Position numbers and translations under genes: made by a program. DNA of 64,000 bases from Serratia ficaria (lineage in GTDB: Bacteria; Pseudomonadota; Gammaproteobacteria; Enterobacterales; Enterobacteriaceae). This document shows positions 1 to 9,407 of this stretch, piece by piece (positions within the stretch are counted from its first letter, which is position 1; every line of letters begins with the position of its first letter). The DNA is taken from NCBI RefSeq assembly GCF_900187015.1, contig NZ_LT906479.1:2108001-2172000 (forward strand), given 5' to 3'. A model generated the notes under the pieces. The model did no database searches. It worked only from the letters and a program-made list of their open reading frames with translations, and had not been told where the DNA came from.

Positions 1-218
1 AGAAAAAACGCAGCGCCTTGCAGCACCGGATATGGAGTGCCGAGGGCCTGGCGCTGGCCGATGAGCGGGCGATAGAACGGGAACAGCAACGCGCGGCCGC
101 CGAGCAGGAGCGCAAGCGGCGGCAGGCTCCGCTCTACGGCCAGCGCAACTGCCGCAAGGCGTATTCCAAAGACGCTCGCCGGCAGGCGGCCTGCTTCGCT
201 TCGCATCCGCAGTACTAA
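1..218 (+). CDS. 3' end of an unidentified basic protein (cut by window edge)
   Basis: An open frame enters from the left edge and stops at TAA 216-218. The visible 71 or so residues are very rich in Arg, Lys, Glu and Ala in the middle (EREQQRAAAEQERKRRQ, probably helical), then a tail rich in Gln, Arg and Tyr ending FASHPQY. A TTG at 18 could start it inside the window, but no convincing ribosome binding site precedes it, so I treat it as the end of a longer gene. I do not recognise the family. It is convergent with the LysR gene, with only 3 bases between the stop codons. Confidence 0.4.
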   Translation, partial: KKRSALQHRIWSAEGLALADERAIEREQQRAAAEQERKRRQAPLYGQRNCRKAYSKDARRQAACFASHPQY

Positions 219-221
219 CCG

Positions 222-1136
222 CTATTCGGGCTGCAGCATGGCCGGCAGCCGCATCAGCAGCGTATCGACAGCCACCCGCGTTTTGGCCGGCAAATACGGC
301 GTTTTCGGCCAGACGGCGTGAATATCATTGGGCAGCAGGCGGATTTGTCTGAGCACCGGCGTCAGTTCGCCGCTGCGCAGATAGCGCGCCAGCAACCAGC
401 AGGGTAGCCAAACCAGCCCCGCGCCGGCGATGGCGGCATCCGCCAGCGAATGCAAATCGTCGAGCCGCAGGCGGATATCCAGCCGCACATCCTGGCCCGT
501 CGCCCCGGCCAGCAGCGTGCGCCAGCCGATGTCCTCGTCAAAGCGTCGGTAGGCGATGGCGCGGTGGCCGTGAAGGCCGGCAATATCCGGCGGGGTGCCG
601 CAGCGGGCCAGGTACGACGGCGCGGCGCACAGCGAAAGGTGTTGGCTGCCCAGTCGCCGGGCCACCAGGCTGGCGCTGTCGCCGAGCGGGCCGATGCGCA
701 CCGCCAGATCGAATCCCTCCTCAATCAGGTCCGTTACCCGATCGTTGAAACTGATCTCGAGCCGCAGCTCGGGGTGGCTCGCCGTCAGCGGCGTTAACGC
801 CGGGGCGATGCAGTGGCGGCCCAGCAGCTTGGGCGCACTCACCCGCAGCGTGCCCTGCGGCTGCAAGCGGCCGCTGTTCAGCTGGGCGTCGGCGGCGTCC
901 AGCTCGCTCAGGGCGCGCAGGCAGCGATCGTAGTAAGCCTGGCCCGCTTCGGTCAGCGCCAGCCGGCGGGTATGGCGATGAAACAGCGTCGCGCCGAGCC
1001 TCCGCTCCAGCCGGGCGATGCTTTTCCCCACCGCCGAGCGGGTCAGATGCAGGCGTTCGGCGGCCAGGGTAAAGCTGCCGGCGTCGACCACGCGCACAAA
1101 GGTGGTAATGCCGGTAAGGCGATCGTTGATGGTCAC
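222..1136 (-). CDS. LysR-family transcriptional regulator (CrgA/DmlR-like group)
   Basis: A 304-residue LysR regulator. The N-terminal winged helix-turn-helix spans about residues 1-65 (SFTLAAERLHLTRSAVGKSIARLE), followed by a linker helix and a LysR substrate-binding domain from about residue 90 (GTLRVSAPKLLGR). Length and layout are normal for the family. It is divergent from pcaD with 123 bases between the starts. By the usual LysR arrangement it probably regulates pcaD and itself, but the ligand is not visible from sequence. Confidence 0.85.
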   Translation of the reverse strand: MTINDRLTGITTFVRVVDAGSFTLAAERLHLTRSAVGKSIARLERRLGATLFHRHTRRLALTEAGQAYYDRCLRALSELDAADAQLNSGRLQPQGTLRVSAPKLLGRHCIAPALTPLTASHPELRLEISFNDRVTDLIEEGFDLAVRIGPLGDSASLVARRLGSQHLSLCAAPSYLARCGTPPDIAGLHGHRAIAYRRFDEDIGWRTLLAGATGQDVRLDIRLRLDDLHSLADAAIAGAGLVWLPCWLLARYLRSGELTPVLRQIRLLPNDIHAVWPKTPYLPAKTRVAVDTLLMRLPAMLQPE

Positions 1137-1259
1137 TATAGGGTCCCGTCAGGCTACACAGCCGGTCATTTAAGTCACTGGTCGGCGATTTTCAATCCTA
1201 TAGCATAGTGGATATCGGGCGCAGGGCCTCATCCTGCGCCGGCCTTATCGGGAGCGATC

Positions 1260-2051
1260 ATGAACGAAACCGCCTTTTTCACCACCGGCGACGGCTGCCG
1301 GATTGCCTACCGCTTTGACGGCGCGGCGGATCGGCCGCTGCTGATGCTGTCCAACTCGATCGGCACCACGCTGGCGATGTGGGCCGAACAAATCCCGGCG
1401 TTGTCCGAGCATTTCCACATTCTGCGTTATGACAGCCGCGGGCATGGTGCGTCCGATGCGCCGCCCGGGCCTTATTCGCTGGCCCGGCTGGGGCGCGACG
1501 CGCTGGAGTTGCTGGACGCACTGCGGCGGGATCAGGCGTACTTCTGCGGCCTGTCGCTGGGCGGCATGGTGGGCCAGTGGTTGGGCGTGCACGCTCCGGA
1601 GCGGGTGACGAAGCTGGTTTTGGCCAATACGTCGTCCTGGCTGGGGCCGGCGGGGCAGTGGGATGCGCGCATCGCCGCGCTGCGGCCGCCGGTCGATATG
1701 GCGCCGGTGGCGGAAGGTTTTCTGAACAACTGGTTTTCCTCCGCGTATCGGGGCGGCCATGCGGCGACCGTCGCGCGGTTCCGCGCCATGCTGTTGGCGA
1801 CGCCGCCGCAGGGGCTGGCCGGCTGTTTCGCCGCGGTGCGCGATATGGATATGCGGCGTACGGCGGCGTTGATCCAGGCGCCGACGCTGGTGATCGCCGG
1901 GCGGGACGACACCGTCACCGCGTTGTCGCACGGCGAGCTGCTGGCCGCGACGGTGCCGGGGGCGGCGTTGCAGGTCTTGCCGGTGGTGCATTTGTCCAAC
2001 GTGGAACGGCCGGACGCGTTTCTGGCGGCGCTGCTGGGCTTTTTGCGCTAG
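1260..2051 (+). CDS. pcaD: 3-oxoadipate enol-lactonase (PcaD-type alpha/beta hydrolase)
   Basis: A 263-residue alpha/beta hydrolase. The nucleophile elbow is GLSLGG with Ser99, an acid lies in the AGRDDTVT segment and a His in VVHLSN near the C-terminus, which completes the triad. The N-terminal SNSIGTTLAMWAEQ and the YDSRGHGAS turn are typical of PcaD, which hydrolyses 3-oxoadipate enol-lactone in the beta-ketoadipate pathway. None of the other pca genes is nearby, so it may serve a pathway encoded elsewhere or act on another lactone. Its stop overlaps that of the convergent response regulator by four bases. Confidence 0.75.
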   Translation: MNETAFFTTGDGCRIAYRFDGAADRPLLMLSNSIGTTLAMWAEQIPALSEHFHILRYDSRGHGASDAPPGPYSLARLGRDALELLDALRRDQAYFCGLSLGGMVGQWLGVHAPERVTKLVLANTSSWLGPAGQWDARIAALRPPVDMAPVAEGFLNNWFSSAYRGGHAATVARFRAMLLATPPQGLAGCFAAVRDMDMRRTAALIQAPTLVIAGRDDTVTALSHGELLAATVPGAALQVLPVVHLSNVERPDAFLAALLGFLR

Positions 2052-2767
2052 GCCGGCCGGCAGTATTCCTTCAGCAGGGCGATGGCATCCGGCTTCAGCT
2101 GATACAGGTACACCGGCCGCCCGGTGGTGCCATACAGAATGCGGGTGCCGAGAATGCCGCTTTCCGCCAGGTAGATCAGGTATTTACGGCAGGATACCCG
2201 CGAGATGCCGATGGCGTTGGCCAGGTTGTCGGTGGAAAATTCACCGCTGTGCTGCTGCTCGATCCATTCGCATACCGTGCTCAGGGTGATGCTGGTCAGG
2301 CCCTTCGGCAGCTTCTTGCCTTCCTGGCTGTTGGGCTGGCGGCGCAGCAGGCTGTCGACGTCGGCCTGGGAGAATTCGCGCTGGGCCAAAATTTGCGTCT
2401 GCTGCTGATAGTTGCTCAACGCCTCTTTAAAACGGGTGAACTGGAAAGGTTTGATCAGGTAGTCCACCACGCCGTAGTGCAGCGCTTTTTGCACCGTATT
2501 CACGTCGCTGGCGGACGAGATGACGATCACGTCGGTTTTCTCGCCCAGTTCGCGCAGGCCGGGCAGCAAATCCAGGCCGTTTTCCTGCTGCATATAGATG
2601 TCCAGCAGCACCAGATCGATGCTGCCCCCGGCGTCGGCCAGCAGCGCGCGCGCCTGGCTCAGGGTGGCCACCGTCGCCTGACAGTGAAATCCGCTGACCT
2701 GGCTCAGGTAATATTTGTTCAGCTCCGCCACCATCGGGTCGTCATCGACAATCAATACGTTAATCAT
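2048..2767 (-). CDS. Response regulator of the CitB/DcuR family
   Basis: A 239-residue response regulator starting MINVLIVDDD. The ATG at 2767 is preferred because it begins the receiver domain directly and follows the sensor gene stop by four bases. The receiver has the acidic cluster DDD at 8-10, phospho-acceptor Asp56 in LVLLDIYM and the Lys of YLIKPF. The C-terminal half carries a DNA-binding domain (LANAIGISRVSCRKYLIYL) typical of regulators paired with CitA/DcuS sensors. It forms an operon with the upstream sensor. Members of this family respond to citrate or C4-dicarboxylates, but no such transporter is adjacent here, so the target genes are unknown. Confidence 0.85.
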   Translation of the reverse strand: MINVLIVDDDPMVAELNKYYLSQVSGFHCQATVATLSQARALLADAGGSIDLVLLDIYMQQENGLDLLPGLRELGEKTDVIVISSASDVNTVQKALHYGVVDYLIKPFQFTRFKEALSNYQQQTQILAQREFSQADVDSLLRRQPNSQEGKKLPKGLTSITLSTVCEWIEQQHSGEFSTDNLANAIGISRVSCRKYLIYLAESGILGTRILYGTTGRPVYLYQLKPDAIALLKEYCRPA

Positions 2768-2771
2768 GTGT

Positions 2772-4373
2772 TCAGCTCTTGGCCTGATAGGGAATATGCA
2801 CAAAGAACTGGGTCAGTTCACCCGGTTCTGATTCGAAATCAATGCTGCCGCCCAGCTTTTCCAGATGGCTGCGGATCAGCGCCAGGCCGATGCCGCGTCC
2901 CTGTCCCTTGGTGGAAAATCCCTGTTCAAAAATGCGCGCGCCGAGCGCCGGATCTATGCCGGGGCCGTCGTCGCTAACGATACAGTGTAAATGATTATCA
3001 TTGTGATGGAAGCTCAGGCTGATCTCATGCCCCTCGACGCCGTCGATGGCGTCGATGGCGTTTTCAATCAGGTTGCCCAGTACGCTGATCAGCACGTGGG
3101 TGGTTTCCGCATCGTCGGTTTCCGGCAGCAGGCTGGTTTCATCGATGGTCAGTTCGATGCCGGCCTCGTGGGCGCGGCTGATTTTGCCGATAAAGAAGCC
3201 CGCCACCTCCGGCGAGTGGATCTTGCGCAGCAGCGCGCCGATCTCTTCCTGATAGTTGCTGGCGGTGTGGATGATGTAGTTTTCCAACTGCTGATAGGCC
3301 TTCATGTGCAGCATGCCGAGAATGACGTGCAGCTTGTTCATAAACTCGTGCGACTGCACCCGCAGCGCATCGGCGTAGTGCGCCATGCCACTCAGCCGCT
3401 GCACCAGCCGGCTGACCTCGGTTTTGTCGCGGAAGGTGGCGATGGCGCCGATCACCTGGCCGTTGACGATCACCGGCACGGTGTTGGTCAGCAGCTCGCT
3501 GCCGTTGAAGCCGATTTGCCGGTCGCGCAGCGGTTTGCCGCTGGCCAGCACTTCCGCCAGGTGCAGCTGCGCCGGCCAGTGTTTGCTGGCGGACCCCAGC
3601 ATCAGGTTCTCTACCGGGCCGCTCTGGCGCAGCAGGCGTTTGGCTTCGTCGTTGACGATGGTGATGCGCGACTGATTATCGACCGCGATCACGCCTTCTT
3701 TAATCGACTGCAGCATTGCGTTGCGCTGTTCGAACAGATTGGAAATTTCGTAGGGTTCGAAGCCCAGCATAATGCGCTTGAGCGCCTTGACCAGGAAGAA
3801 GGTGCCGAGGCTGCCGACCAGCGCGGCGAAGGCGAGGGTCCAGGAGATGATCCAGCGGCTTTCGCCCACCACTCGGCGCACGGTATCCAGCGCGATGCCC
3901 AGCGCCACCACGCCGATTTGCCGCCGTTCGCCATCGTAAACCGGCACGAACACCCGCAGCGCCGGGGCCAGGGCGCCGCGGTTGGTGGCGCTGTTGACCT
4001 GCCCCTGCAGCGCCGGCGCCAGATCGTCGCCGATAAAATGCTGGCCGATCAGCCAGGGTTTAGGGTGCGAATAGCGGATGCCCTGCATATCCACCACCAC
4101 CACGAACAGCAGCTCGTTTTTATTGCGCACCTGCTCGGCAAAGCGCTGCACCGCGCCGCCGCGGTCCTGCCGCTGCAGCCCGTCGACCACGGTGGAGGAG
4201 AGCGCCAGCGTTTCGGCGATCGCCATGGCCTTCTGGCGCAGCTGGTCCTGCCCCTCGTGATTCATCTGCACAAAAAACAGCGCATACACCACCAGCAGCA
4301 CCGAAGCGATGATGGCGGACACCATCAGCGTGATGGACGTGCTGAGCTTGAGCGGGGCGCGTGGTTTGGGCAT
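2772..4373 (-). CDS. Sensor histidine kinase of the CitA/DcuS family
   Basis: A membrane sensor of 533 residues, starting MPKPRAPLKL at 4373; an upstream ATG would add a basic stretch with no family counterpart. First membrane helix about residues 10-33, then a periplasmic sensor domain (Cache/PAS-like, about 35-170), a second helix near 175-195, a cytoplasmic PAS domain (NAMLQSIKEGVIAVDN) and the kinase core. The phospho-acceptor His is in RVQSHEFMNKLHVILGM. The ATPase has the N box NLIENAIDAI, DDGPGID and GRGIGLALI. The ligand is probably a small carboxylate by family analogy. It is cotranscribed with the response regulator; the next gene on the same strand is an aldolase. Confidence 0.85.
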   Translation of the reverse strand: MPKPRAPLKLSTSITLMVSAIIASVLLVVYALFFVQMNHEGQDQLRQKAMAIAETLALSSTVVDGLQRQDRGGAVQRFAEQVRNKNELLFVVVVDMQGIRYSHPKPWLIGQHFIGDDLAPALQGQVNSATNRGALAPALRVFVPVYDGERRQIGVVALGIALDTVRRVVGESRWIISWTLAFAALVGSLGTFFLVKALKRIMLGFEPYEISNLFEQRNAMLQSIKEGVIAVDNQSRITIVNDEAKRLLRQSGPVENLMLGSASKHWPAQLHLAEVLASGKPLRDRQIGFNGSELLTNTVPVIVNGQVIGAIATFRDKTEVSRLVQRLSGMAHYADALRVQSHEFMNKLHVILGMLHMKAYQQLENYIIHTASNYQEEIGALLRKIHSPEVAGFFIGKISRAHEAGIELTIDETSLLPETDDAETTHVLISVLGNLIENAIDAIDGVEGHEISLSFHHNDNHLHCIVSDDGPGIDPALGARIFEQGFSTKGQGRGIGLALIRSHLEKLGGSIDFESEPGELTQFFVHIPYQAKS

Positions 4374-4498
4374 GGCGGTTCTCCGAGTGGCGATATTACG
4401 GCGTATTCTAGCGGGGATGATCAAGGGATGCAGTTACCGGCAGCAGGTTATAGCATGCCGCCGGTTAGCGGAGGGGTTATTTTAGTTACAAAAGCGGG

Positions 4499-5341
4499 TC
4501 AGGGTTGGTTATAGATTGCCAGCGCCTGCTGGCCGCTGGCGCCCTGATGGACGATCGCCATCAGCGCGCTGACCACCCGCGACGGATGGCTGTGCTGGTA
4601 AACGTTGCGGCCGTAGACCATGCCGGAGGCCCCCTGGGCCATCAGCGCGGCGGATTTTTCCAGCACCGGCCCCAGTTCCCCTTTACCGCCGCCGCGCACC
4701 AGCGTAGGGCAGCGCGCCGCTTCCACCACGCGATGAAAGTCTTCCACGCGCTCGGTCGGGTCGGCCTTGATGATGTCGGCGCCCAGTTCGCGCGCCAGCC
4801 GCACCAGCGGCACCATTTTTTCCACGTCGCCCAGCGACCCATAGGCGGCGCCCTGGCCGGCAGGCGCCATCACCAGCGGCTCGATCATCAGCGGCATGGC
4901 GTATTTATCGCAGGCGTGGCGCAGGCGGCCGATATTTTCCACGCACTGGCGAAAGATGCCCGGTTCGTCGGGGATGTGGTACAGATTGACCACCACCGCG
5001 GCGGCGTCCATCTGCAGCGCCGCCAGAATTGGCGCATCCGGGTTGTGCAGCACCGCCCACATTTCGCGATGGCGCACGGCGTTGTAGGCGTTGCCGACGT
5101 CGGTGCGCATCACCAACGCCGGTTTCTCGCGCTGCGGCGCGCGCTGCAGCAGATCCGCCTGGCCGTAGTTGACCTGAATGGCGTCGGGGCGCGCGGCGAT
5201 CAGGTCGCCCATCACCCGTTCGATATCTTCCAGCCCGATTAAAAAATCCGGTTCGTTGGCGATGCCGTGATCGATCGCCACATCCAGACATTTGCCGTTA
5301 TTAAACAGCCGGTTCATCCGCACCTTACCGCTGAGCTGCAT
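4499..5341 (-). CDS. Class I aldolase/thiolase of the DhnA/LsrF family
   Basis: A 280-residue TIM-barrel protein. The start at 5341 (MQLSGKVRMNRLF) is chosen because a strong AGGAGG ribosome site lies upstream and the family motif DVAIDHGI follows at once; upstream in-frame codons have no such support. Lys192 in GADIIKADPTE matches the Schiff-base lysine of DhnA-type aldolases and LsrF. The phosphate-binding end (LVRGGGKGELG) and GASGMVYGRNVYQH are present. The gene is divergent from a ribose-type ABC transporter, so it probably cleaves a sugar phosphate made from the imported compound. No kinase or isomerase is adjacent. The exact substrate is unknown. Confidence 0.8.
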   Translation of the reverse strand: MQLSGKVRMNRLFNNGKCLDVAIDHGIANEPDFLIGLEDIERVMGDLIAARPDAIQVNYGQADLLQRAPQREKPALVMRTDVGNAYNAVRHREMWAVLHNPDAPILAALQMDAAAVVVNLYHIPDEPGIFRQCVENIGRLRHACDKYAMPLMIEPLVMAPAGQGAAYGSLGDVEKMVPLVRLARELGADIIKADPTERVEDFHRVVEAARCPTLVRGGGKGELGPVLEKSAALMAQGASGMVYGRNVYQHSHPSRVVSALMAIVHQGASGQQALAIYNQP

Positions 5342-5844
5342 GCCAGTTCCTCCTGAAAATTGGGATACCTCCAGTATTGCCGAGTAAGCATGGGCATGAA
5401 ATGCGGAAACCGCAAACTGCGGGCGCGCTCGCAGTTTGCGCATCGGCCGCCGACCGTTGAATGCACCAAATGCGTGCCCTTCTCTGACCGCTTTTGCGCC
5501 ATTTGTTAGATCCGTGTCATGTTTTTGTTAATCGGTCATTCCAAAACGCATGTTTCGCTTGTTTGAGTTAAAAAGTTTCAATAATCTCAATTATGAAATA
5601 AACATTTAATAATGATGCGAAGGCGTAAGTTATGACGCCAAAGGTTTATTTCAATTGATTGTTTTTAATCTGTTTTGAGACATCGATCAAAATTTTGCAC
5701 ACCGCCTGAATACGGTAAAAAACCGGTAATTCCGCCGTATCAAAGGGATAACACCGACCGGATTGTTGTTTGAATGTAAAAAATATTTTTCATTAGCGGT
5801 CAAATCAACAGACCTCTCATTCTAACGATTAAAGGGTAAAGAAC
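5342..5844. other. Divergent regulatory region between aldolase and sugar ABC operon
   Basis: A 503-bp spacer, AT-rich from about 5510 onwards, unlike the GC-rich genes around it. It must contain the aldolase promoter (left) and the transporter promoter (right). No real ORF is supported. An imperfect palindrome lies at 5576-5598. Confidence 0.6.
5576..5598. promoter_or_regulatory. Imperfect palindrome, possible operator of the sugar transport locus
   Basis: The ends TTTCA and TGAAA are inverted around an AT-rich core (TAATCTCAATTA). It lies between divergent promoters, where a repressor or activator of the aldolase/ABC locus would be expected. The match is imperfect and the DNA is AT-rich, so chance is possible. 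Confidence 0.25.
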
Positions 5845-6774
5845 ATGAAGCTGAAGAAACTGATCGTCACCTCGGTATTGATGTGCATGTTGCCGGCCAG
5901 CGTTTTAGCCAAAGACATCAAGATCGGCGTTTCCATGGCTTACTTCGATGACAACTTCCTCACCATTCTACGCCAGTCGATGCAGAACAAAATGAAGGCC
6001 GACGGTAACGTCAGCGGCCAGTTTGAAGACGCCAAGGGCGATATCGCCCAGCAGATCCAGCAGATTGAAAACTTCGTCAGCCAGGGCGTGGACGCCATCA
6101 TCCTCAACCCGGTGGATACCCAGGGCGTCAAGCCGATGATCAAGCTGGCCGAAAACGCCAAGATCCCGCTGGTGTTCGTCAACCGTCGGCCGGAAGTCAC
6201 GCTGCCGGCCGGCATGGCCTACGTGGGATCCGACTCCAAGCTGGCCGGCAAGCTGCAGATGGAAGAGCTGGCCAAGCTGATGAACGGCAAGGGCAACGTG
6301 ATGATCCTGATGGGCGAATTGTCCAGCGAGGCCACCCGAGACCGCACCCGCGGCGTGGAGGAGGTGGCGGCCAAATACCCGGGCATCAAGATTATCGACA
6401 AACAGACCGCCAAGTTCTTCCGTAAAGAGGCAGTGGATGTGACTACCGACTGGATCCTGTCCGGGCAGCAGATCGACGCCATCGCTTCCAACAACGACGA
6501 AATGGCCATCGGCGCGATCCTGGCGCTGAAGCAGGCCAAAAAATCCGGCGTGCTGGTGGCCGGGGTCGACGGCACCCCGGACGCGCTGGAATTCATCAAG
6601 AAGGGCGATCTGGCGCTGAGCGTATTTCAGGACGCCAAGGGCCAGGGCGAAGGCGCGGTGCAAACCGCCATTCAGCTGGTGAAAGGCGAGAAGGTGGAAA
6701 GCAGCGTGCTGATCCCGTATCAGCTGATCACCAAGGCCAACTACCAGGAGTTCGCCGACAAGAACAGAAAGTAA
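5845..6774 (+). CDS. Periplasmic sugar-binding protein (RbsB-like), copy 1
   Basis: A 309-residue exported protein. A Sec signal peptide (basic start, hydrophobic core, cleavage near VLA-KD at about residue 22) is followed by a ribose-binding-like domain (IGVSMAYFDDNFLTILRQSM, GVDAIILNPVD, VFVNRR, NNDEMAIGAILAL, GVDGTPDAL). It delivers a sugar or related compound to the RbsA/RbsC-like transporter encoded just downstream. AAAGGG precedes the ATG. A second, related binding protein is encoded after the permease gene. The sugar is not predictable from sequence. Confidence 0.88.
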   Translation: MKLKKLIVTSVLMCMLPASVLAKDIKIGVSMAYFDDNFLTILRQSMQNKMKADGNVSGQFEDAKGDIAQQIQQIENFVSQGVDAIILNPVDTQGVKPMIKLAENAKIPLVFVNRRPEVTLPAGMAYVGSDSKLAGKLQMEELAKLMNGKGNVMILMGELSSEATRDRTRGVEEVAAKYPGIKIIDKQTAKFFRKEAVDVTTDWILSGQQIDAIASNNDEMAIGAILALKQAKKSGVLVAGVDGTPDALEFIKKGDLALSVFQDAKGQGEGAVQTAIQLVKGEKVESSVLIPYQLITKANYQEFADKNRK

Positions 6775-6853
6775 GCGTTAAGGCATGCCGCGGTTGTCGC
6801 CCTTGGGCGGCTGCCGCGGCAGGAAAGCATTAATGAGTGCGGAGGTTATCAGT

Positions 6854-8338
6854 ATGTACCCTTATGTTCTTGAGGCCGAAGGCATCAGCAAGCAGTTTCC
6901 CGGCGTCAAAGCGCTGGATAAGGTCTCGATTAAAATCAAACCCGGCAGCGTGCACGCGTTGATGGGCGAAAACGGCGCCGGTAAATCGACGCTGATGAAA
7001 TGTCTGATCGGCATTTATCATCCGGATGAAGGCGCCATCAAAATAAAAGGCCAGCCGGTCACCTTCAGCGATACGCTGCAGGCGCTGCATTCGGGCATTT
7101 CGATGATCCACCAGGAGCTTAACCTGGTGCCTTACATGACGGTGGCGGAAAACATTTGGCTGGGGCGAGAGCCCGCCAGGCTCGGCTTCGTCAACCACGA
7201 CGAGTTGAACAACCAGACCCGCGAGCTGCTGGCGCGGCTGAACATCAAGCTGAAGCCCGAGACTTTGGTCGGCGATCTGAGCATCGCCAATCAGCAAATG
7301 GTGGAGATCGCCAAGGCGGTGTCCTACAACGCCGACGTGCTGATTATGGATGAGCCGACTTCGGCGCTGACCGAGGGCGAGGTGGTACACCTGTTCGCCA
7401 TCATTCGCGAACTGCGCGAGCAGGGTAAAGGCATCATCTACATCAGCCACAAGATGGACGAGATCTTCGCCATCACCGACGAGGTGAGCATCTTCCGCGA
7501 CGGCGCCTTTATCGCCTGCGATAAAACCGAAAACCTGACCAAGCAGTCGCTGATCACCATGATGGTGGGCCGCGAACTGACGCAGATGTTTCCCAAATTC
7601 AACAACAACATCGGCGAAGAAGTGCTGCGGGTGGAGGGGCTGCGCCGCAGCGACTGGTTCCACGATGTTTCGTTCAGCGTCAAGCGCGGTGAAATTCTGG
7701 GCGTCGCCGGGCTGGTGGGCGCCGGCCGCAGCGAGGTGATGGAAAGCCTGTTCGGCATGCACCCGGCGGACGGCGGCGACATTTTCATCGAAGGCAAGGC
7801 GGTGAAGGTGGATTCCCCGGCCAAGGCGATCGAAAACGGCCTGGCGTTCCTCACCGAGGATCGCAAGAAATCCGGCCTGTTCCTGGTGCTGTCGGTGGTC
7901 GAGAACATGAGCATCGTCAACCTGTCGGAATATATCGGCAAGAACGGTTTCGTCAGCCATGTGCAGATGGCCAAGGACTGCATGGAGCAGATCAAGAAGC
8001 TCAACATCAAGACGCCCACCATGGATCAGATCATCAACAACCTCAGCGGCGGCAACCAGCAGAAGGTGTTGATCGCCCGCTGGCTGCTGGCGCAGCCGAA
8101 AATCCTGATCCTCGACGAGCCGACGCGCGGCATCGACGTGGGGGCCAAGGCGGAAATTTATCGCTTGATCAGCGAGCTGGCCAACCGGGGCGTGGCCATC
8201 ATTCTGGTTTCATCCGAACTGCCGGAGATCCTCGGCATGAGCGATCGGGTGATGGTGATGCACGGCGGTCGCATCACCGGCATTTTGGACAAAGATGACG
8301 CGGACCAGGAAAAGATCCTGGCGCTGGCCTCTGAATAA
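6854..8338 (+). CDS. Sugar ABC transporter ATPase with two nucleotide-binding domains (RbsA/MglA-like)
   Basis: A 494-residue double ATPase starting MYPYVLEAEG at 6854, placed 8 bases after a GGAGG ribosome site; earlier ATGs at 6785 and 6833 lack support. The first domain has Walker A GENGAGKST at 38-46 and Walker B LIMDEPTSAL. The second domain has a degenerate P-loop (GLVGAGRSE) but an intact LSGGNQQKV signature and LILDEPTRGIDVG, the usual asymmetry of this family. It energises uptake with the permease that follows 15 bases downstream. Confidence 0.92.
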   Translation: MYPYVLEAEGISKQFPGVKALDKVSIKIKPGSVHALMGENGAGKSTLMKCLIGIYHPDEGAIKIKGQPVTFSDTLQALHSGISMIHQELNLVPYMTVAENIWLGREPARLGFVNHDELNNQTRELLARLNIKLKPETLVGDLSIANQQMVEIAKAVSYNADVLIMDEPTSALTEGEVVHLFAIIRELREQGKGIIYISHKMDEIFAITDEVSIFRDGAFIACDKTENLTKQSLITMMVGRELTQMFPKFNNNIGEEVLRVEGLRRSDWFHDVSFSVKRGEILGVAGLVGAGRSEVMESLFGMHPADGGDIFIEGKAVKVDSPAKAIENGLAFLTEDRKKSGLFLVLSVVENMSIVNLSEYIGKNGFVSHVQMAKDCMEQIKKLNIKTPTMDQIINNLSGGNQQKVLIARWLLAQPKILILDEPTRGIDVGAKAEIYRLISELANRGVAIILVSSELPEILGMSDRVMVMHGGRITGILDKDDADQEKILALASE

Positions 8339-8353
8339 CGAAAGGTGAACATC

Positions 8354-9394
8354 ATGAGTAACGTAAAGATTGAGAAGCCGCTCACCTCCGGTTCGGCGGG
8401 CAAGGGAGCGCTGTTTTCCGGCCTGAGCGGCAAGATGCCGAAAGACACCGGCATTTTCATCGTGATGATCGGCATTGCGCTGATTTTCGAAATTCTCGGC
8501 TGGTACATTCGCGATCAGTCGTTCCTGATGAACCCGAACCGCCTGCTGCTGATCGTGCTGCAGGTGGCGATTATCGGCATCATCGCGGTGGGGGTGACCC
8601 AGGTCATCATCACCACCGGCATCGATCTGTCGTCCGGTTCGTTGATTGCACTCACCGCGGTGGTGGCGGCCAGCCTGGCGCAGACCTCCGACAGCATCTC
8701 GCCGATGTATCCGGGGCTGCTCGACCTGCCGGCGGCGATCCCGATCGGCGCCGGCATCGGGGTGGGCATCGTCTGCGGCTTCGTGAACGGCTTCCTGATC
8801 ACCCGCACCGGCATTCCGCCGTTTATCGCCACGCTGGGCATGATGGTATCGGCGCGCGGCCTGGCGCAGTACTACACCAAGGGCAACCCGGTCAGCTTCC
8901 TGTCGGACGGCTTCACCTCGATCGGCCAGGGCGCGATGCCGGTGATCATCTTCCTGGTGATTGCGGTGATCTTCCATATTGCGCTGAAACACACCCGCTA
9001 CGGCAAGTACATCTACGCCATCGGCGGCAACATGACCTCGGCGCGGGTGTCCGGCATCAACGTCAACAAATACCTGGTGACGGTCTACACCATCGCCGGC
9101 GGCCTGGCCGGCCTGGCGGGCGTGGTGCTGGCGGCGCGCGTCAGCAGCGGCCAGTCGAGCATGGGGATGTCCTATGAGCTGGACGCCATCGCCGCGGCGG
9201 TGATCGGCGGCAGCAGCCTGATGGGCGGCGTCGGGCGCATTACCGGCACGCTGATCGGCGCGGTGATCCTCGGGCTGATCAAGAGCGGTTTTACCTTTAT
9301 CGGCGTCGATTCCTACATTCAGGACATCATCAAAGGCATCATCATCGTGGCCGCGGTGGCTATCGACATGCGCCGCAACCGCAAGAAACACTGA
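8354..9394 (+). CDS. Sugar ABC transporter permease (RbsC-like)
   Basis: A 346-residue inner-membrane permease with about ten hydrophobic segments. Family motifs include TTGIDLSSGSLIAL near the N-terminal third, GFVNGFLITRTGIPPFIATLG, and the C-terminal YELDAIAAAVIGGSSLMGG followed by GAVILGLIKSGF. I choose ATG 8354 because AAGGTG lies at the proper distance; the GTG at 8345 is part of that ribosome site. It probably works as a homodimer with the upstream ATPase. An intrinsic terminator follows immediately. Confidence 0.9.
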   Translation: MSNVKIEKPLTSGSAGKGALFSGLSGKMPKDTGIFIVMIGIALIFEILGWYIRDQSFLMNPNRLLLIVLQVAIIGIIAVGVTQVIITTGIDLSSGSLIALTAVVAASLAQTSDSISPMYPGLLDLPAAIPIGAGIGVGIVCGFVNGFLITRTGIPPFIATLGMMVSARGLAQYYTKGNPVSFLSDGFTSIGQGAMPVIIFLVIAVIFHIALKHTRYGKYIYAIGGNMTSARVSGINVNKYLVTVYTIAGGLAGLAGVVLAARVSSGQSSMGMSYELDAIAAAVIGGSSLMGGVGRITGTLIGAVILGLIKSGFTFIGVDSYIQDIIKGIIIVAAVAIDMRRNRKKH

Positions 9395-9407
9395 TTGCCG
9401 TGAATTG

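Noticed and set aside
1577..2977. Long plus-strand frame of 466 codons
   Set aside because: It runs across pcaD and antisense to the response regulator and sensor; composition is that of a frame shadow in GC-rich DNA.
2991..4514. 507-codon plus-strand frame
   Set aside because: Antisense to the sensor kinase, which has all expected motifs; His- and Gln-rich translation is typical of antisense shadow.
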